A stretch of 64,000 bases of DNA, taken from positions 124,001 to 188,000 of the forward strand of contig MU400593.1 of NCBI GenBank assembly GCA_022578965.1, in the 5' to 3' direction. Positions 52,129 through 64,000 of the stretch are shown here, one piece after another. The position numbers and the translations under genes were made by a program. This stretch comes from Xylaria sp. FL1777 (Eukaryota; Ascomycota; Sordariomycetes; Xylariales; Xylariaceae). Numbering within the stretch: the first letter of the stretch is position 1; every line of letters begins with the position of its first letter. The notes under the pieces are model-generated. The model saw nothing but the letters and a program-made list of their open reading frames with translations. It was not told the DNA's origin and made no database searches.

Positions 52129-54613
52129 CTACGACAACGAAGGCGGCGGCAGGACCAGCTGTTCGTAGTCTCCTCTCACCTCAACAGTATTCTCTTTCCC
52201 CTGATACAAGTATCGGACATGCAATACCTTTTCTTCCGCCGGGTCCGGGTCCCAAAATCCGAGAATATAGCTTTTACGCACTCCCGAGGGTATAGATAAC
52301 CGGCCACGATCGATCAACGCCGCTACAGCGACAGTGACATCAGCAACCTCGGCAACCCCCCAAGCGGTCGCGTTGCCAGCATCGCGAGCCTTAACGCCGT
52401 ACTTAGCACTCAAAATCACTAGGCCATGTTCTGCAGACTCTAATATCTGTTTGCTCTGGACAGCAGGCGCCATCAGCGTCATCAGCGTGTCGGCCTCGGC
52501 CCGGCGTTTCTGAATTGATTGCTGCTCTTGCAGAGCGTCAAGTCGCCGTTGGCGTTGCTTTCGGTGACGGCTCTGATCCCATAGCTCCCACAGCGCGAAG
52601 CTGGTAAAGGGAATAACGGTGGTTAGTAATAGAATCTTCAAATCGACGCTGGATCGTGAAGACAGATAGAATGGGACGCTAATACGTCGACCCAGGCGCG
52701 ACCAGTACACGGATAAGTGTAATGAGAATGTGCCAAGGCCAATCTCGAAGCCGACCTTGGAGAATCGCCCAACACGTTTTAGACAGCGGAAGGCTAGATA
52801 GCCGGTGTTAAATGAGGTTGACCCTACCTCGGCCTCCATGCGGAGTCGACGGTAGATAGCGCTGTTAGCCTTGGTAGACAATGAGCTTTGCGTTTTTGGC
52901 GATATCGAACGGGGCTGGTAACGCTCAATGGCAGAGAGTCTAATATCTTGTGCATATTTGACAGAGACCGAGTAGTATCGTGGCTCTGCTAAAGCAGTGA
53001 CAGTCCAACCGCCGTCCTCACCATTATCAGATGCAATGTCTAAAGCAGAGATCCCCTGATTGAGAGACTGGTTTGCGATATAAGATTCTTGTGTCTTAAA
53101 AGTGACTCGATTCTTGAAGGTAATCTCCACTCGAGGTGACCCAGGTGTTGATAGTCTATTCGGCAACTCACTTGGCAGTCCAATGCTTAGGAATCTCCGG
53201 TTGGTCCTGGTGAAGTCGGCAAAGTAGCGACAGGTCTCGTTTACCTGGCTTCGCCAATCCCCACTAGCTATATGTACTAACAACTGGCCTCCTGCAGTCG
53301 GCCGCTCCAGAGTAGCTGCTAGTCTAGGGAACTTTCTCTCCCGCGAGGGTTGTTCCACTTGTAACATTAAGAAACTTCTATGCCGATCGAATGGTAAGAG
53401 TATTGATTTCGAAATTCTTATAGTAGAGGATGGGTGTGGAATGATGATCGACCCGATTTCAACTACTGTTTCTTCCTGGGCAGAGCCGTTACCTAATGCC
53501 GATGTCCGTACAATGCCAGTCACGTCACGACGAGGCCAACTCTGTGGAATGACGTGTCGCAAGTTAACGGCGACTAGAGGTTGTACCAAACCATTCTGTA
53601 GCAATAAGAAGTGGTCTCGGTTTCCAGTGTGAGGGGAGCTTGATCGATAACGATCGAATGAAAGCGGAGCAGACGCGCGGTCTTGTAGCAAGCCGTATAC
53701 GGATCCCTGAATAGTCAAGACCGTACCATCCAGCCGTTCAGTTTTCGAGTATGGCATATATCCCATATCTGTCGCTGTATCGCCACTTGTTGTAAGCCGT
53801 CGTTGTAACCACTGCATCGTTCGACATATTTGCCAATCAATTTCACTCAAGCTAATAGACGTTGCATGCCTCATCTCAAAATCAACTAGTTCAAACCCGG
53901 TTCCTCGTCTAGGGCCGTTCTTCCCATGCTTCACATCTTGCTGGATATTGAATCTAGCACCTAATTCGCCTATACTTAGTTCTCTATCGAGAACCCCAAG
54001 ATGTCTTTTCGTATCAAGTATCTGGCCATTGTAGTTATGGCGTTCCAAGTCATCTGTAGTATCAATACCTACAAAGCTTGGATCATAGCAAGTCGAATTA
54101 ATTCTCGCCTGCTGGCAAGGATCAAGGAGTGATTCAAAGGCTTTCTGTAGGCTCACAGAGTAGGTCTCAGCAGGTTGGCGAAGATGCGGAGGTTGCTGAT
54201 CCGGATCAAGGAGAGAGAAGAGCCTAAAGTACGCTCGTAGAATGTTCTCAGTCGAAGGGTCACGGGACACACACAAAATATCATAGAAGTCATCAGCGCA
54301 AACGGGCGGCAATGTGATGGGATCAACATTTTCTATCCCCTCAGTATTGGCAACAGAGATACTAGCAGCGTCGTCATAGCCGAATTCATATTCCCGTCTA
54401 GTGGCAGCGAACTGTTCGTTCAAAGAGAAGCGTGAAGCGGTCGACCTCAATGATATGTAACTGTGACGAAATTGAGGCGGTATCTGAGGGTCGTCAGTAT
54501 AATATGAGACAGGGCTGGGTAAGGGATCTTACACTGGAGGCTCCTTGACCACGGATTTGTCGACCTAATTGAGCGCCATCTCCAATACCCCGCGTGGAGG
54601 AAGAGTCGGCCAT
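52129..54613 (-). CDS. DNAJC11-like protein with degenerate J domain
   Basis: I predict two exons on the minus strand, 54613-54533 and 54483-52129, giving 811 aa. The 49-nt intron (GTAAGA, ACTGAC branch, CTCAG) links an ATG-started 27-codon exon (MADSSSTRGIGDG...) to the main frame, which otherwise has no ATG start. A J-like domain is at about residues 91-155 (DFYDILCVSRDPSTENILRAYFRLFSLL); the invariant HPD is replaced by DPD, so Hsp70 stimulation is doubtful. The long middle (about 200-640) is strand-rich and resembles the beta-barrel-like part of DNAJC11, and the C-terminal domain is DUF3395-like (SYILGFWDPDPAEEKVLHVRYLYQGK). A membrane segment lies near VDLKILLLTTVIPFTSFALW. Relatives act in mitochondrial cristae organisation (MICOS/MIB). 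Confidence 0.85.
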
Positions 54614-55267
54614 GTCCAAATCTAGCCTAGAACAGCGACTGGAAGATCCGTTTCTGTGTATGTCCTTGTTTTGGTACAGTTGACGAATCTTGTGTCAGCA
54701 TTGGAAATGTCTCAAGTGAAGAGATGAGAAGGGGGGGTCAATAATAATAACGATGATAATGATACTAATAAGTAAGGTCCTACGAAATTCATGCACTCCC
54801 CCTATAGTCACCATTTCACAGACGTTAGCAATATAAGGAAGCCTATTATGACAGGGGTTAATAGCGACGGCCACCTGACGTCGCATGATGTTTCACTACA
54901 CTAGGCTACATAACTAGCATCCGAGCGCGGGAAGTCTGCCAAGAATTCGGCAATCTTTTTGCATACATGATAGTCACAAGTATATGTTTTTACTTACGCA
55001 ATAAGCTGCTTGACGATCTTATCGTTGTGACAAATATATAATACGGTCTACAACGAACTTAAAGTGGTATACCAGAAAGGGGTTGAATTTTGTTTCATTG
55101 ATGACTATCAGTTGTGTTTTATATCTATAGTCCAAATATACGCCATCATAGCGAACTATCATTCAGTATAGAAGGAATGACATTACCACCAATATGCCTT
55201 TGAGCTACTCCTGATGCCCTACCTCAACATAATAGGTGCTCCCGTTATTTATATTTCCAAGGCTAAT
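54614..55267. other. Intergenic
   Basis: This is the promoter side of the DNAJC11-like gene and the 3' side of the small gene at 55268, both minus strand. Sequence becomes AT-richer toward 55.2 kb. ATAATAATAACGATGATAATGATA repeats near 54740-54765 are seen. No gene is supported. Confidence 0.4.
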
Positions 55268-55639
55268 CTATTTCCCTCCTGTTCCACGGGGCTTTGAAAA
55301 CGCCGAGGGGGGTATGGAGTGTCCGGTTGCAGTAATAGCATCATCGTCAGCCGGTGCATTGCCGATTGGGTTATCAGCAGCAGTGTTTAAGGATGTGTTG
55401 CCGAGGTCATTGCTCGCCTGATGCGTATTTACTTTTGATGGGATTATGTTCATCTTTCCTGCGTCACCAGGAACTGCACACAGTCAGATTCATCAGTGAG
55501 AAAGCAACAGGAACAGCGCGTGTGCACCGAGAAGGCTAGTAATTACAGTGAGAAGGATACACTCACTCTTTGTGCCATCCTTGGCCATTTCATTCAGGTC
55601 GCCTCCTTGATGAGCATCCTGATTAGAGATTCTTGACAT
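55268..55639 (-). CDS. Small hydrophilic protein of unknown function
   Basis: I predict two exons on the minus strand, 55639-55567 and 55473-55268, giving 92 aa. The 93-nt intron starts GTGAGT, has an ATCTGACT branch and ends TGCAG; the phases match and the total is a multiple of three. The product (MSRISNQDAHQGGDLNEMAK... ending KPRGTGGK) is polar, Asn/Asp/Ala-rich and without cysteine, signal peptide or membrane segment, so probably disordered. I do not recognise a family; such proteins are often induced in conidia or under stress. It is the last gene before the AT-rich block, which begins about 320 bp upstream of its ATG. Confidence 0.6.
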
Positions 55640-58600
55640 TGTTTCGCTTGTTTTCAATCTGTTTGTTCTGAAAGTACTTCAGGGTACGTGGGATACGCAT
55701 ACGGCTCTCAACTACGCTCTATGTGCAGCCCGATGCAAGAGCTTCGATAATGATAAAAAGGATTTGAAATATTCGGTCAGTTTTGAGCTATCTGGTTTTA
55801 TAGGTCCTGGTAGAAAGCGACGTCATTGACGTAATGTCACGGCTATGTCATGAGAGAAGGAATGTCAGACGGACATTAACCCACAACCGGGCTCGGGCCA
55901 TTACCACCCGAACCAGCGCGTATGAAGTTAGACCATTGGTCTATAATAGTTACCTGTGATATAGTTGCATATGCAACAACTTAATAGCTAAAGGAAGTTT
56001 TAGATTGTATAATAGCTTAACAGGTTAAAGCTTAAATATTGTATAAAACTATTTGTTTATAAAAAAACTAAAAGTTCTTAAATTTAAAGGAAAAACTTAA
56101 AAGAACTATAGCTTTAAAATCTTTAAAGAATTATTAGTTAAATAGCAATATAACTAAGTTTTAAGCTTTTTACTAAAGCTTTTATTATAAATAATTCTTT
56201 ATTTTTTTAAAAATATTATTTATTTATAATAAACTTAAGTTATATATTTATTTTTATACTTAACTATATGTATACTTTTTTTTATTTATTAGTTATATAG
56301 TTAGCTTAAGTTAATAAGCTTGTTTAACTTTTAATAAAAACTTTTATTACTTAGCTTTAAAACAAAAACTTAAAAAAAAAAAACTTTAGCAAAAAAGATT
56401 TAAAAAAATTAAACAATAATAAAAAAAGCAAACTTAGCACTTTGCAAAAAAAACTAAAAAACGCTAATTATAATTTTAGGCTTACTATAAAAAAACTTAA
56501 TAAATTATATTTCTTTATATAATTATATAATTTTTTAGCTACTTTAGAACTTATATGTAATAAATAGTTGCTTAGCTTTTTTAAAGACTTTTTTTTTATT
56601 AAGCAAATATTTAACTTTATTAACTTTTTAGCAAAAAAAGCAAAACAAGCTAAAAAAAAAACATAACTTAATATAGCTAAATTAACTATTTAAAAAAAAA
56701 AAGTAAACTTTAATAATATTTTTGTATTTTATAACTTTTTTATGTTTAATAATATAAATAATAAAAACTTTATAATATATATTATATTATTTAAACTAAT
56801 AGCTTATTAGTTATGCTAGTTTTTATTTCTTATATATATAAGTAAAAACTGTGCTTATAGGTCGAAAACAAGCTATAAGCAGCTTACTTTTTTTTTAGTA
56901 GCTAAGTAAAAACATTTTATATTTACTCCTAGGTTATACTAGTTTTGCTATAATTTTATTAAGTGCTTTGCTTTTTACTTTTTTGCTTTTAAGTTGTTTG
57001 CTTACTTGCATTATGCTATTAATTAAGTGTATGTACTTTTATGTAATTACTTTATAATTCCTTTTTTTTTGTATTTTTTTTGCTTTATAGTTTGCTTACT
57101 TTAATATTACTGCTTGCTTTATGCTGCTTATAGTAGTTTTTTTAGTTTTAGCATTTATTTAGCTAAATATATTGCTTTTTTTTCTTAGTTTTTTTTTAAA
57201 CTTTTTTTTATTATATTGCTAATACATTATAGTTTGCTTGCTTTAGTATTATTATTAGCTTTTTATTATATTAGTTTTTTTATAATTAAGTTATAATTAA
57301 GTTATAAGTAAAGTTAATTATTTATTACTTTTTAGTTTACTTTTTGCATATTTATTTTTTAAGCTGCTTTTATGCTTTTTATAATAAGTTTACTAAATAA
57401 ATATAGCTTATAAATAGCTTATGCATTAAGCAATATAAAGTAGCAATAAATAATAAGTTATTTTATTTAGCTATTTATGCTAATTTTTTTCTTTTTTAAC
57501 TACTAACTTTACTACTTTTATTATTATTACTATTATATGCTTAGCTTATATTTATTTTAATATATTAAAGTGCTTAGTTTATAATATAATTAGTTATTAA
57601 TGTATTATAGTTATATAAAAATTTACTTTATTATAGCTGCTATACTTTTTGCAGTATATATTTATAACTAGCTTAGCTTAAGTATATATACTAATTAATA
57701 TTTAGCTTATATATTTAGGATTATAAGTTATTTTACTATAGTTTTTACTAGTTATTTAATTTATAGTATTAAATAAAATAGCTAATAGCTTATTATTATA
57801 TAGTTTAAGCTTTTATAACTGCTTGTTGTTATGCTTTTTTGCTATAACGTTAATTCTTAAAATAAAAGTAAATACTTTAGTGCTTTATGCTAAAGTATTA
57901 CTAATAGTTTTAAAATTTATATTTATTAAGCATGCTAAAATACTTAAGTTATACTACTATTATATTGCTTATATTATAGTAATATATTATGCACCTTTTA
58001 TTGTTGTTTTTTTTATGTTAACTATATAAAAACATTAATAACTTTTATGCTTGTAATATTATTAGTAAGTTTATTAAGTGCTTATAATGCAAAAAAAGCA
58101 AAGTAAGCGCTAAAAGTAGTAATTATAGTTTTATAAATACTTTTAACTATATTAGTATTTATATATTTTTAGGTTTTACTTTATGCTTATTTTAATTATT
58201 AAAGTTTTTTTAATTTTAAGTGCTGCTAATAATTCTTTAGCTTAAAAAAGTTAATAAAGAACTTTAATTATTTATTAAAGCTTGTATAGCTATGCGTTGT
58301 TTTTATACTAATAAAGATATTTAAGCTGCATTTATAGCTAATATATAACTTTAAGTTGTAATTAAAAAAGCAAAAAAAGCTACAGCAAATAAAAAAGCTA
58401 AAGGTTTTATATAAATAAGCTAGTTAAAAGGTGTTTATATAACTTTTAAAGGTTAACATTATTATATATTTAATAGCTAGAAATTTTAGTAGAATTTTAA
58501 TGTTTAATACTTAATAAAGTTACTTAATTGCTTTGTTTTTTTATAATGTATGCTTTTTAACTTTTATAGTTTTATGTTTATAATTTTGTATTGCTGTTTT

Positions 58601-61600
58601 TAGTACTTTATTATATTATGCTTTACTTTAGAGTTTATAAACGTAAGCTTATAATAAGCAGCTTTTTTAAGACTATAAATAGCAAACAGCTTTATAATAG
58701 CTGCTTTAGCTTTTGCTTTATAGTTATAGTAAACTTTTTTTAGCTCGAAAAAAAGCTAGTATTAATACTTAGCTATTTTTGCTTTATGTTTAAGGGCCTT
58801 TGTTTTTATGTTTTTGTAGCTACTTATAACCTAATTAGTTTTTTAGCTATGTTATAATAGCTAAGCCTCCTTGTATTTAAAACTTATTTAGCTATTTTAC
58901 GTGCTTTTTTTAGGTTGCGCAATAACCGGTAGCTTAGTTAAAAATTTGTTTGCTTTCTTAGTGTGCTATAAGTAACTTTATAATATTAAATATTATAATT
59001 AAAAACTTGCTTAAATAGTTAATAAAAATCTACAAATAAATATAATTTGCTTATAATAATATATAAGCTTTTATAAAATATATAAAATTTATAAATAAAG
59101 CATAACGTTATAAATTATTTATAATATATAAAGTAATTTAAACTATATATAACTTTGTTGCAAGACTTTTTTAAACTTAAACTAAAGCAATATAAAACTA
59201 AATTAAAAAGTTTTAGCAAAAAATAATTTAAAAAAGCATTATTTTTTTTAAAAAAATATAAAAAACTATTGCTTAATTAACTATTAACGCTTAAGCTAAA
59301 AAACAAGCTATTATTTAATTAAAAAAAGTAGCTAATTATTATTACTATACTTTTAATGTTTTTTAAAAAAAAATAGCTAAACAAAAATAAGCTTATTAAA
59401 AAAACTAAAAAATAATTAATAGTTAAGCAGCTATAAAAAACAAACAAATTAATTAACTATTTAATTATTTTTATGTTAATTTATTTTAGTTAAAAAAGCT
59501 TTATATATATATATAAGCTGCTTTTATTAAATTTTATAACTAGCTAAATAACTATTAATAGCTAAACGTAAATTTAATTATAAAAAAGCTTTAGTTATAA
59601 AGTATTATTATTAGCTTTATAAGCTAACCTTTTATAAAGTAATTAATTTCTAAAAAAAAGCTTTAAAAACAAATTATAAATAAAGCATTATAAGCTATTT
59701 AAGCTTGCTTTATTACTAAAGCTTTAAAAGCTTAATATATAACTATTTATGTTATACTAAAAGTTATTATAAAATTAGCTCTTAATAAAAATCTTAAATT
59801 TATTACAAGGTTTGCTTTAAGTAAAAACTTTAATAACTTTAATAAAAACAACAATAATTTTTTTGCAGAAAAACTACTTTATAGCTTTTTTAAAAAATTA
59901 CTTAAAGGCTTATAAAAGTTAACTAAAAAAAACAGTAACTTAAACAATAAATTACTTTTTAAAATATATAACTGCTTTATAAAAGCTATTTTAAAAGTAA
60001 TTAATAACTTTATGTTTAACATAATAACTTTTAATCTTATTTAACTAAATAAACTATAAACTTATAATAGCAAAAATTTTACTAAGTTTTTACTATAGTA
60101 GCAAAAAGTACAAAATTATATAAAAACATATATAAAAAGCTTCTCTTTAAATAAGCACTAAATTAATTAAATTAGCTTTTTTTTAATAAACAAAGCTTTG
60201 CTATAGCATTAATTATGCTAAAAATAAGTTTATTAAGTTAATATTATTAATAATTAAATAGCTTATTAAGTAGTTATAAAAGCTTGTTTTAAAGATTTAT
60301 TAGCTGTTTTTTAATTAATAAACAAACTAATAAAAATAATATATAAAAGTAATATAGCTTAGTTTTTTATTAAGGTTTTTAACTTTAATAATTTTATAAA
60401 ATAATTTAAACTTACGTTTTAAACCTTTATTATAAAGCGCTTATTAAAAAAATTAACTAAAATAATATATTATGCTTAAAAAAAAGTACTAAGAAATAAT
60501 AGTAACTTTTTAAATATTATTTAAAAAGCTAGCATAATTTATAAAAATATATTAGTATACTTAAGTTTTTTTTTAAAAAGCAAGCCTAGTTTAAAAAAAA
60601 AGCTTTTAAAACTAAGCTAACTTAACTATAACAAAAAAAATTGCTTTTACTTAAGCTAAATTCTATTTTTAAAAAGCAAGTTAAGCAATAGTAAAAAATC
60701 TAATAAATTTACTAAAGTAACATTAAACCTAAAAAATAAAAAATAAGCTAATATTATTATAGCTTTTAAAAGTATAAACTAAACTATAATTAACTAACAA
60801 AAAAAAAATAAAGTTAATTATTAGTAATGCAATTAAAACAACTATTATACTTTAGTTTACTACATAAAAAAAAATGTTGCTAAAAAAGAACTATTTTTAG
60901 CTTTTAAAAAAACTTTTATTACTAAATAAAAAACCGCTAAAAAAAAGCCTGCTTTAAGTATAACTAAAAAAGCTAAAATTAACGCAATTATAATAAACGT
61001 GCTTACATTTTAGTTCGTAAAACTAAATAACTTTAATTTAGATTTTTAATAAGCTTTTATAAAGCACTACGTAAAAATAATTAGCTTATAAAAAGTAATT
61101 CTGCTTATATATATAACTTAAAGCGTAGTAATAACTAGCTAAATAATCTAGCTAAACAAAAAAATTAAAAGCCTTAATTAAATTATTAACTTATTATTTT
61201 TATAACTTTTATATATAATAATTAAAAATATTTTATATAAGTACTTTTAAACATAAAAAGTATAGTTTTAATAATATTATTTAGCAAAGTAAAACAATAA
61301 AAGCTACTTTTTATTAAGCAATTATAGCTTTAGCTTATAATAGCTTTTAATGCATTATATATATAAAAAGCTAGAAAATATTACATAAAAGAAATAGTTT
61401 TTTACTACTAAAAAAATTACTTTATTTGTTTTAGCTTTAAACTTAGTAAGCTTAATAGCAATTATAATGTGCTATTTTTTTAATAATAGCTAAAATAGCA
61501 CCTTTTTGCTTGCTTTTTTAAAAAAGCAAACAAAATTACTTTTTTTTTAAGCGTTGCTAAAAATACTATATAAGTTAAGCTTTGCTTAACTTAAAAACAG

Positions 61601-61949
61601 CTAAAATTATAGCAATTTTGTTAAATAAAGCAATAAAAAACGCATTAAATTAAGTTTTAAAAAAATTTAAAAAATTTTTATTTATTATAACAAAAGCAGT
61701 AATATAAAAGCTGCTAAACTATTAACTATAAAACTATATAATTAATATAGTTAAAAGCAAAATAGTTCTTTAAGGACCTTTTTATATTATAAGCAATTAA
61801 AAGCTTAATATTTTAAAACCATAGTTAAAAAACATGCTAAAAATACAACGTATTAAAAGATTTACTTTATTATGCAGCACTTTTTTTATGTTTATAGAAA
61901 AAAAGAACTTTAATAACTTTTTTAAACTAGTTATAAACTATTAAAAACT

Positions 61950-63030
61950 TAACGCAGTTATAATACTTATTTAATACTTTATTTTTTTAATTTTAAAATT
62001 GTAAGCTTGCTTTAAAACAGCTAAATAGTTCTTAAAAATAAACCTTAAGTTAAGATTTTATTTTATAAAAATTAAAAAAGAACATAAATAAAAAACGGCC
62101 TTTTGTTATAAATATAAGCTATTTAAATATATAGTTATGCTAATAAAACTAATTAATGCTTTTATAACTTTTTAGTTAATAATAAACTATATTTTTTGCA
62201 ACTTTATTAATGCTAAATTATTAGTATACTTTAATAATCTTTTTATATATGCTAATATTTAAAAAAAACACGATTAATTAGTTAAAAAAGTACTATAATA
62301 ATTTACTAAATATAACCTAGCTATTATATTATAAAAGTATAAATAGCAAGTATAAAAAGTTAAATTTTTAGGCTATATTATAAGCTTAAAAAGTATTTTT
62401 ATAACGCAAAACAAAGTAAATTGCATTACTTAATAAAAACCTTTAAGCACTTTAAAAAAATTATAGCAGTTTGTTAGCTTTGCTAATTTTTACTAAAAGT
62501 TTATTTAAAAGTTTTTTTTAATTATAAAACTACTTATAAATGCTAACAAAATAAACTAAAAGCAATAAAAATAAACAAACATTATAAATAAAGCTTTCTT
62601 TAAACTAAAATATAAATTTATTATTGCTTTTATTTTAGTTTATTTTAATTTATTTTAAGTAGTATATATAAAAACTAATGCTTTTAACTTTGCTTTTAGT
62701 ACAGTGTTATTTTAAAAAAACAATAATAAAAAACTATACCTTGTAGCGTTTTATTTTTAAAAACTTATGCTTATAGAAATAAACTACAAAATATATAATA
62801 AAGAACTACTTGCTATAATAAATTTATTTAATTAATAGCATTAATACTTTAAAAGCGCTAAATATTAAATTAAAATTTACTTGGATTATTAAAACTTGTT
62901 ATATTTTATTATTACTAAAGTGCTAAATTAACAATAAGCTAAATAAGCTTAATAACTAGCAATATATTAGTTTATTATTAACTATAAGCTAAAATAGCTT
63001 AATAAAAAAGCTAATATTATGTTACGCCTT
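61950..63030 (+). pseudogene. RIP-degraded Ty3/gypsy reverse transcriptase and RNase H relic
   Basis: Read in one frame with many stops, the region still shows the order of a gypsy-type polyprotein. An LNAV-type start of the RT palm (near 61950) leads to KTAF (near 62091), then LVYFNNLFIYAN at 62221-62256, the relic of the catalytic YLDD box. FLGYIIS follows near 62370. The RNase H part keeps VAFYF, KLMLIEINYKIYNKELLAII (about 62745-62820) and IKIYLDY (about 62874). Asp to Asn and Gln/Trp to stop are just the changes expected from C-to-T on either strand. Integrase should follow but is unrecognisable before the window ends; no LTRs were identified. It cannot be active. Confidence 0.88.
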
Positions 63031-63862
63031 TTTTAATACTGTTTTAAAAAAAAAAGAAATAAAAACTAGCTAATTAAGTTAGTTTTGCAAAATAAGCATT
63101 TTTTGCATAATAAAAAAACTATGTTTAATATAGTAGCATTAGTATTATTTACTTTAAAACAATTTTATAGCTTTTTTATACTGAAATAGCTGCTAAAATT
63201 TATTAAAAGAATTAAAAAAGCAGCTAAAAATAACCCAAAATATATAATTTAAAAAAAAAAACCCTTTAAAGATATAAAACTTTAAAATAACCTTTTATAT
63301 AAAAAAAAACATTTATAAATATTTATTATTATTTAACAAAATATAATAAAATTTAAATATAATACAAAAATAATAAAACATATAAGCATAAATAAAACAT
63401 TAAAACTTATTACTTAGAACTTTTAATAGCTAAATATTAAAGAAACTATATAAAAATTTATTTATAAATGCTTTAATTATTAATAAAACAAAGCATTTAT
63501 TACAAAATTAGCACAAGGGTAGCCTTTAAAGCAGCTTAATGCTTTTATATATACTTTGCACTTCTTTTTTTACTAGCTAATGTAATAGACCTATTATATA
63601 CTAATATAACGGGTTTGCCCTTAAAGTCTTGATTTGTAAGTAATAATAAAATCCTTAATAGTGGTTCATTAAAGAGGTTTTCGGAGTACTTTTACTACTA
63701 TGCATTAATAAAAGTCTTAAAGAATTAAAAGTAATAAATATATTAATGCTTAGCAGTTATAAGAAATTAATAGCTAAAAAACTAGAACTAAGTAAATAAC
63801 TAAATACAAAAAGTACATAATTATATAAACAAAAAAAAATAAAAAAAATAGTAACCTTTTTT

Positions 63863-63966
63863 AAATTACTGCAAGTTTAGTAAGCACTAAATTACCGTAA
63901 GCTTAATAAGCCTTAAATTACCGTAAGCTTAATAAGCTTTAAATTACTATAAGCTTAGTAAGCTAA
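63863..63966. repeat. 26-bp tandem repeat, four copies
   Basis: Four adjacent 26-bp units begin at 63863, 63889, 63915 and 63941, each close to AAATTACCGTAAGCTTAATA plus AGCNTT. The first and last differ by a few transitions. The array lies at the end of the AT-rich block and follows a slightly less degraded stretch (63575-63720), so it may be part of an untranslated repeat region of another element. Confidence 0.8.
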
Positions 63967-64000
63967 ATAAGTTATTATATAACTTTGGCTTTAGCTAATA

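Larger units (their letters stand above)
55960..64000. other. AT-rich, RIP-like block (about 8 kb to window end)
   Basis: From about 55.96 kb the sequence turns abruptly extremely AT-rich. The few G and C bases are concentrated in AGCT, GCTT and TAGC contexts. No frame of normal gene length or composition exists, and the one 68-codon frame at 57823-58029 is a composition artefact. A retroelement relic (61950-63030) shows what the block is made of: repeats degraded by C-to-T change on both strands. It could be an ordinary AT-isochore or part of a centromere; its far end is outside the window. Confidence 0.85.

Noticed and set aside
57823..58029. 68-codon frame in the AT-rich block
   Set aside because: Its composition is pure A/T artefact, rich in Ile, Tyr and Lys codons with no domain.
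1..64000. CRISPR arrays, bacterial operons, ribosome-binding sites, rRNA genes
   Set aside because: The window is fungal nuclear DNA; the tandem arrays found are contiguous minisatellites without spacers, and no rRNA sequence was recognised.

Overview
The window is nuclear DNA of a filamentous ascomycete (Pezizomycotina, probably Sordariomycetes; the order cannot be settled from sequence alone). The evidence is short 48-168 nt spliceosomal introns with CTGAC/CTAAC branch sites close to the acceptor, eukaryotic housekeeping genes (NOC2, VPS28, RPP1, eL31, CSN7, CHK1, a UBE2C-type E2, a CCC2-type copper pump), a fungal betaine-lipid synthase, an infection-structure-type GPI protein, intron-bearing nuclear tRNAs, and an AT-rich block carrying a retrotransposon mutated in the pattern of repeat-induced point mutation (RIP).

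Layout. 1-3.6 kb: no convincing gene. 3.9-9 kb: a secreted GPI-type protein, a 258-bp MITE with TA target duplication, a GNAT acetyltransferase and a DUF1857 SRPBCC-like protein. 9.9-18.4 kb: NOC2 divergent from VPS28, then an AlaX-type tRNA editing protein and the betaine-lipid synthase BTA1. 19.4-24 kb: a BTB/POZ protein and a four-exon Ser/Thr/Ala-rich secreted protein with 54-bp repeats. 24.7-28.1 kb: RPP1, a zinc-ribbon protein and tRNA-Leu(CAG). 28.6-36.7 kb: a LigD-type phosphoesterase-domain protein, two divergent SprT-like metalloproteases and CHK1. 37.2-44.4 kb: a tRNA-Pro(CGG)-like locus, the E2, ribosomal protein eL31, RAX1 and CSN7. 46.3-55.6 kb: the copper P-type ATPase, an unknown membrane-anchored protein, a DNAJC11-like protein and a small hydrophilic ORF. 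About 55.96 kb to the end: roughly 8 kb of extremely AT-rich DNA with no intact gene, containing a Ty3/gypsy reverse transcriptase/RNase H relic whose catalytic aspartates have become asparagines.

Many ORFs seemed truncated until introns were placed. I propose exon joins for 16 genes from donor, branch and acceptor signals, reading phase and family conservation; none has been checked against RNA. The most unusual region is 28.6-36.7 kb. Two SprT-like proteins share an HExxH motif followed, at identical spacing, by a CRCxxC cysteine cluster. One has a 23-copy hexapeptide tail and the other has a stop codon inside a probable 54-nt intron. They lie between a DNA-end-processing domain protein and the checkpoint kinase, which suggests, but does not prove, a DNA-damage neighbourhood.
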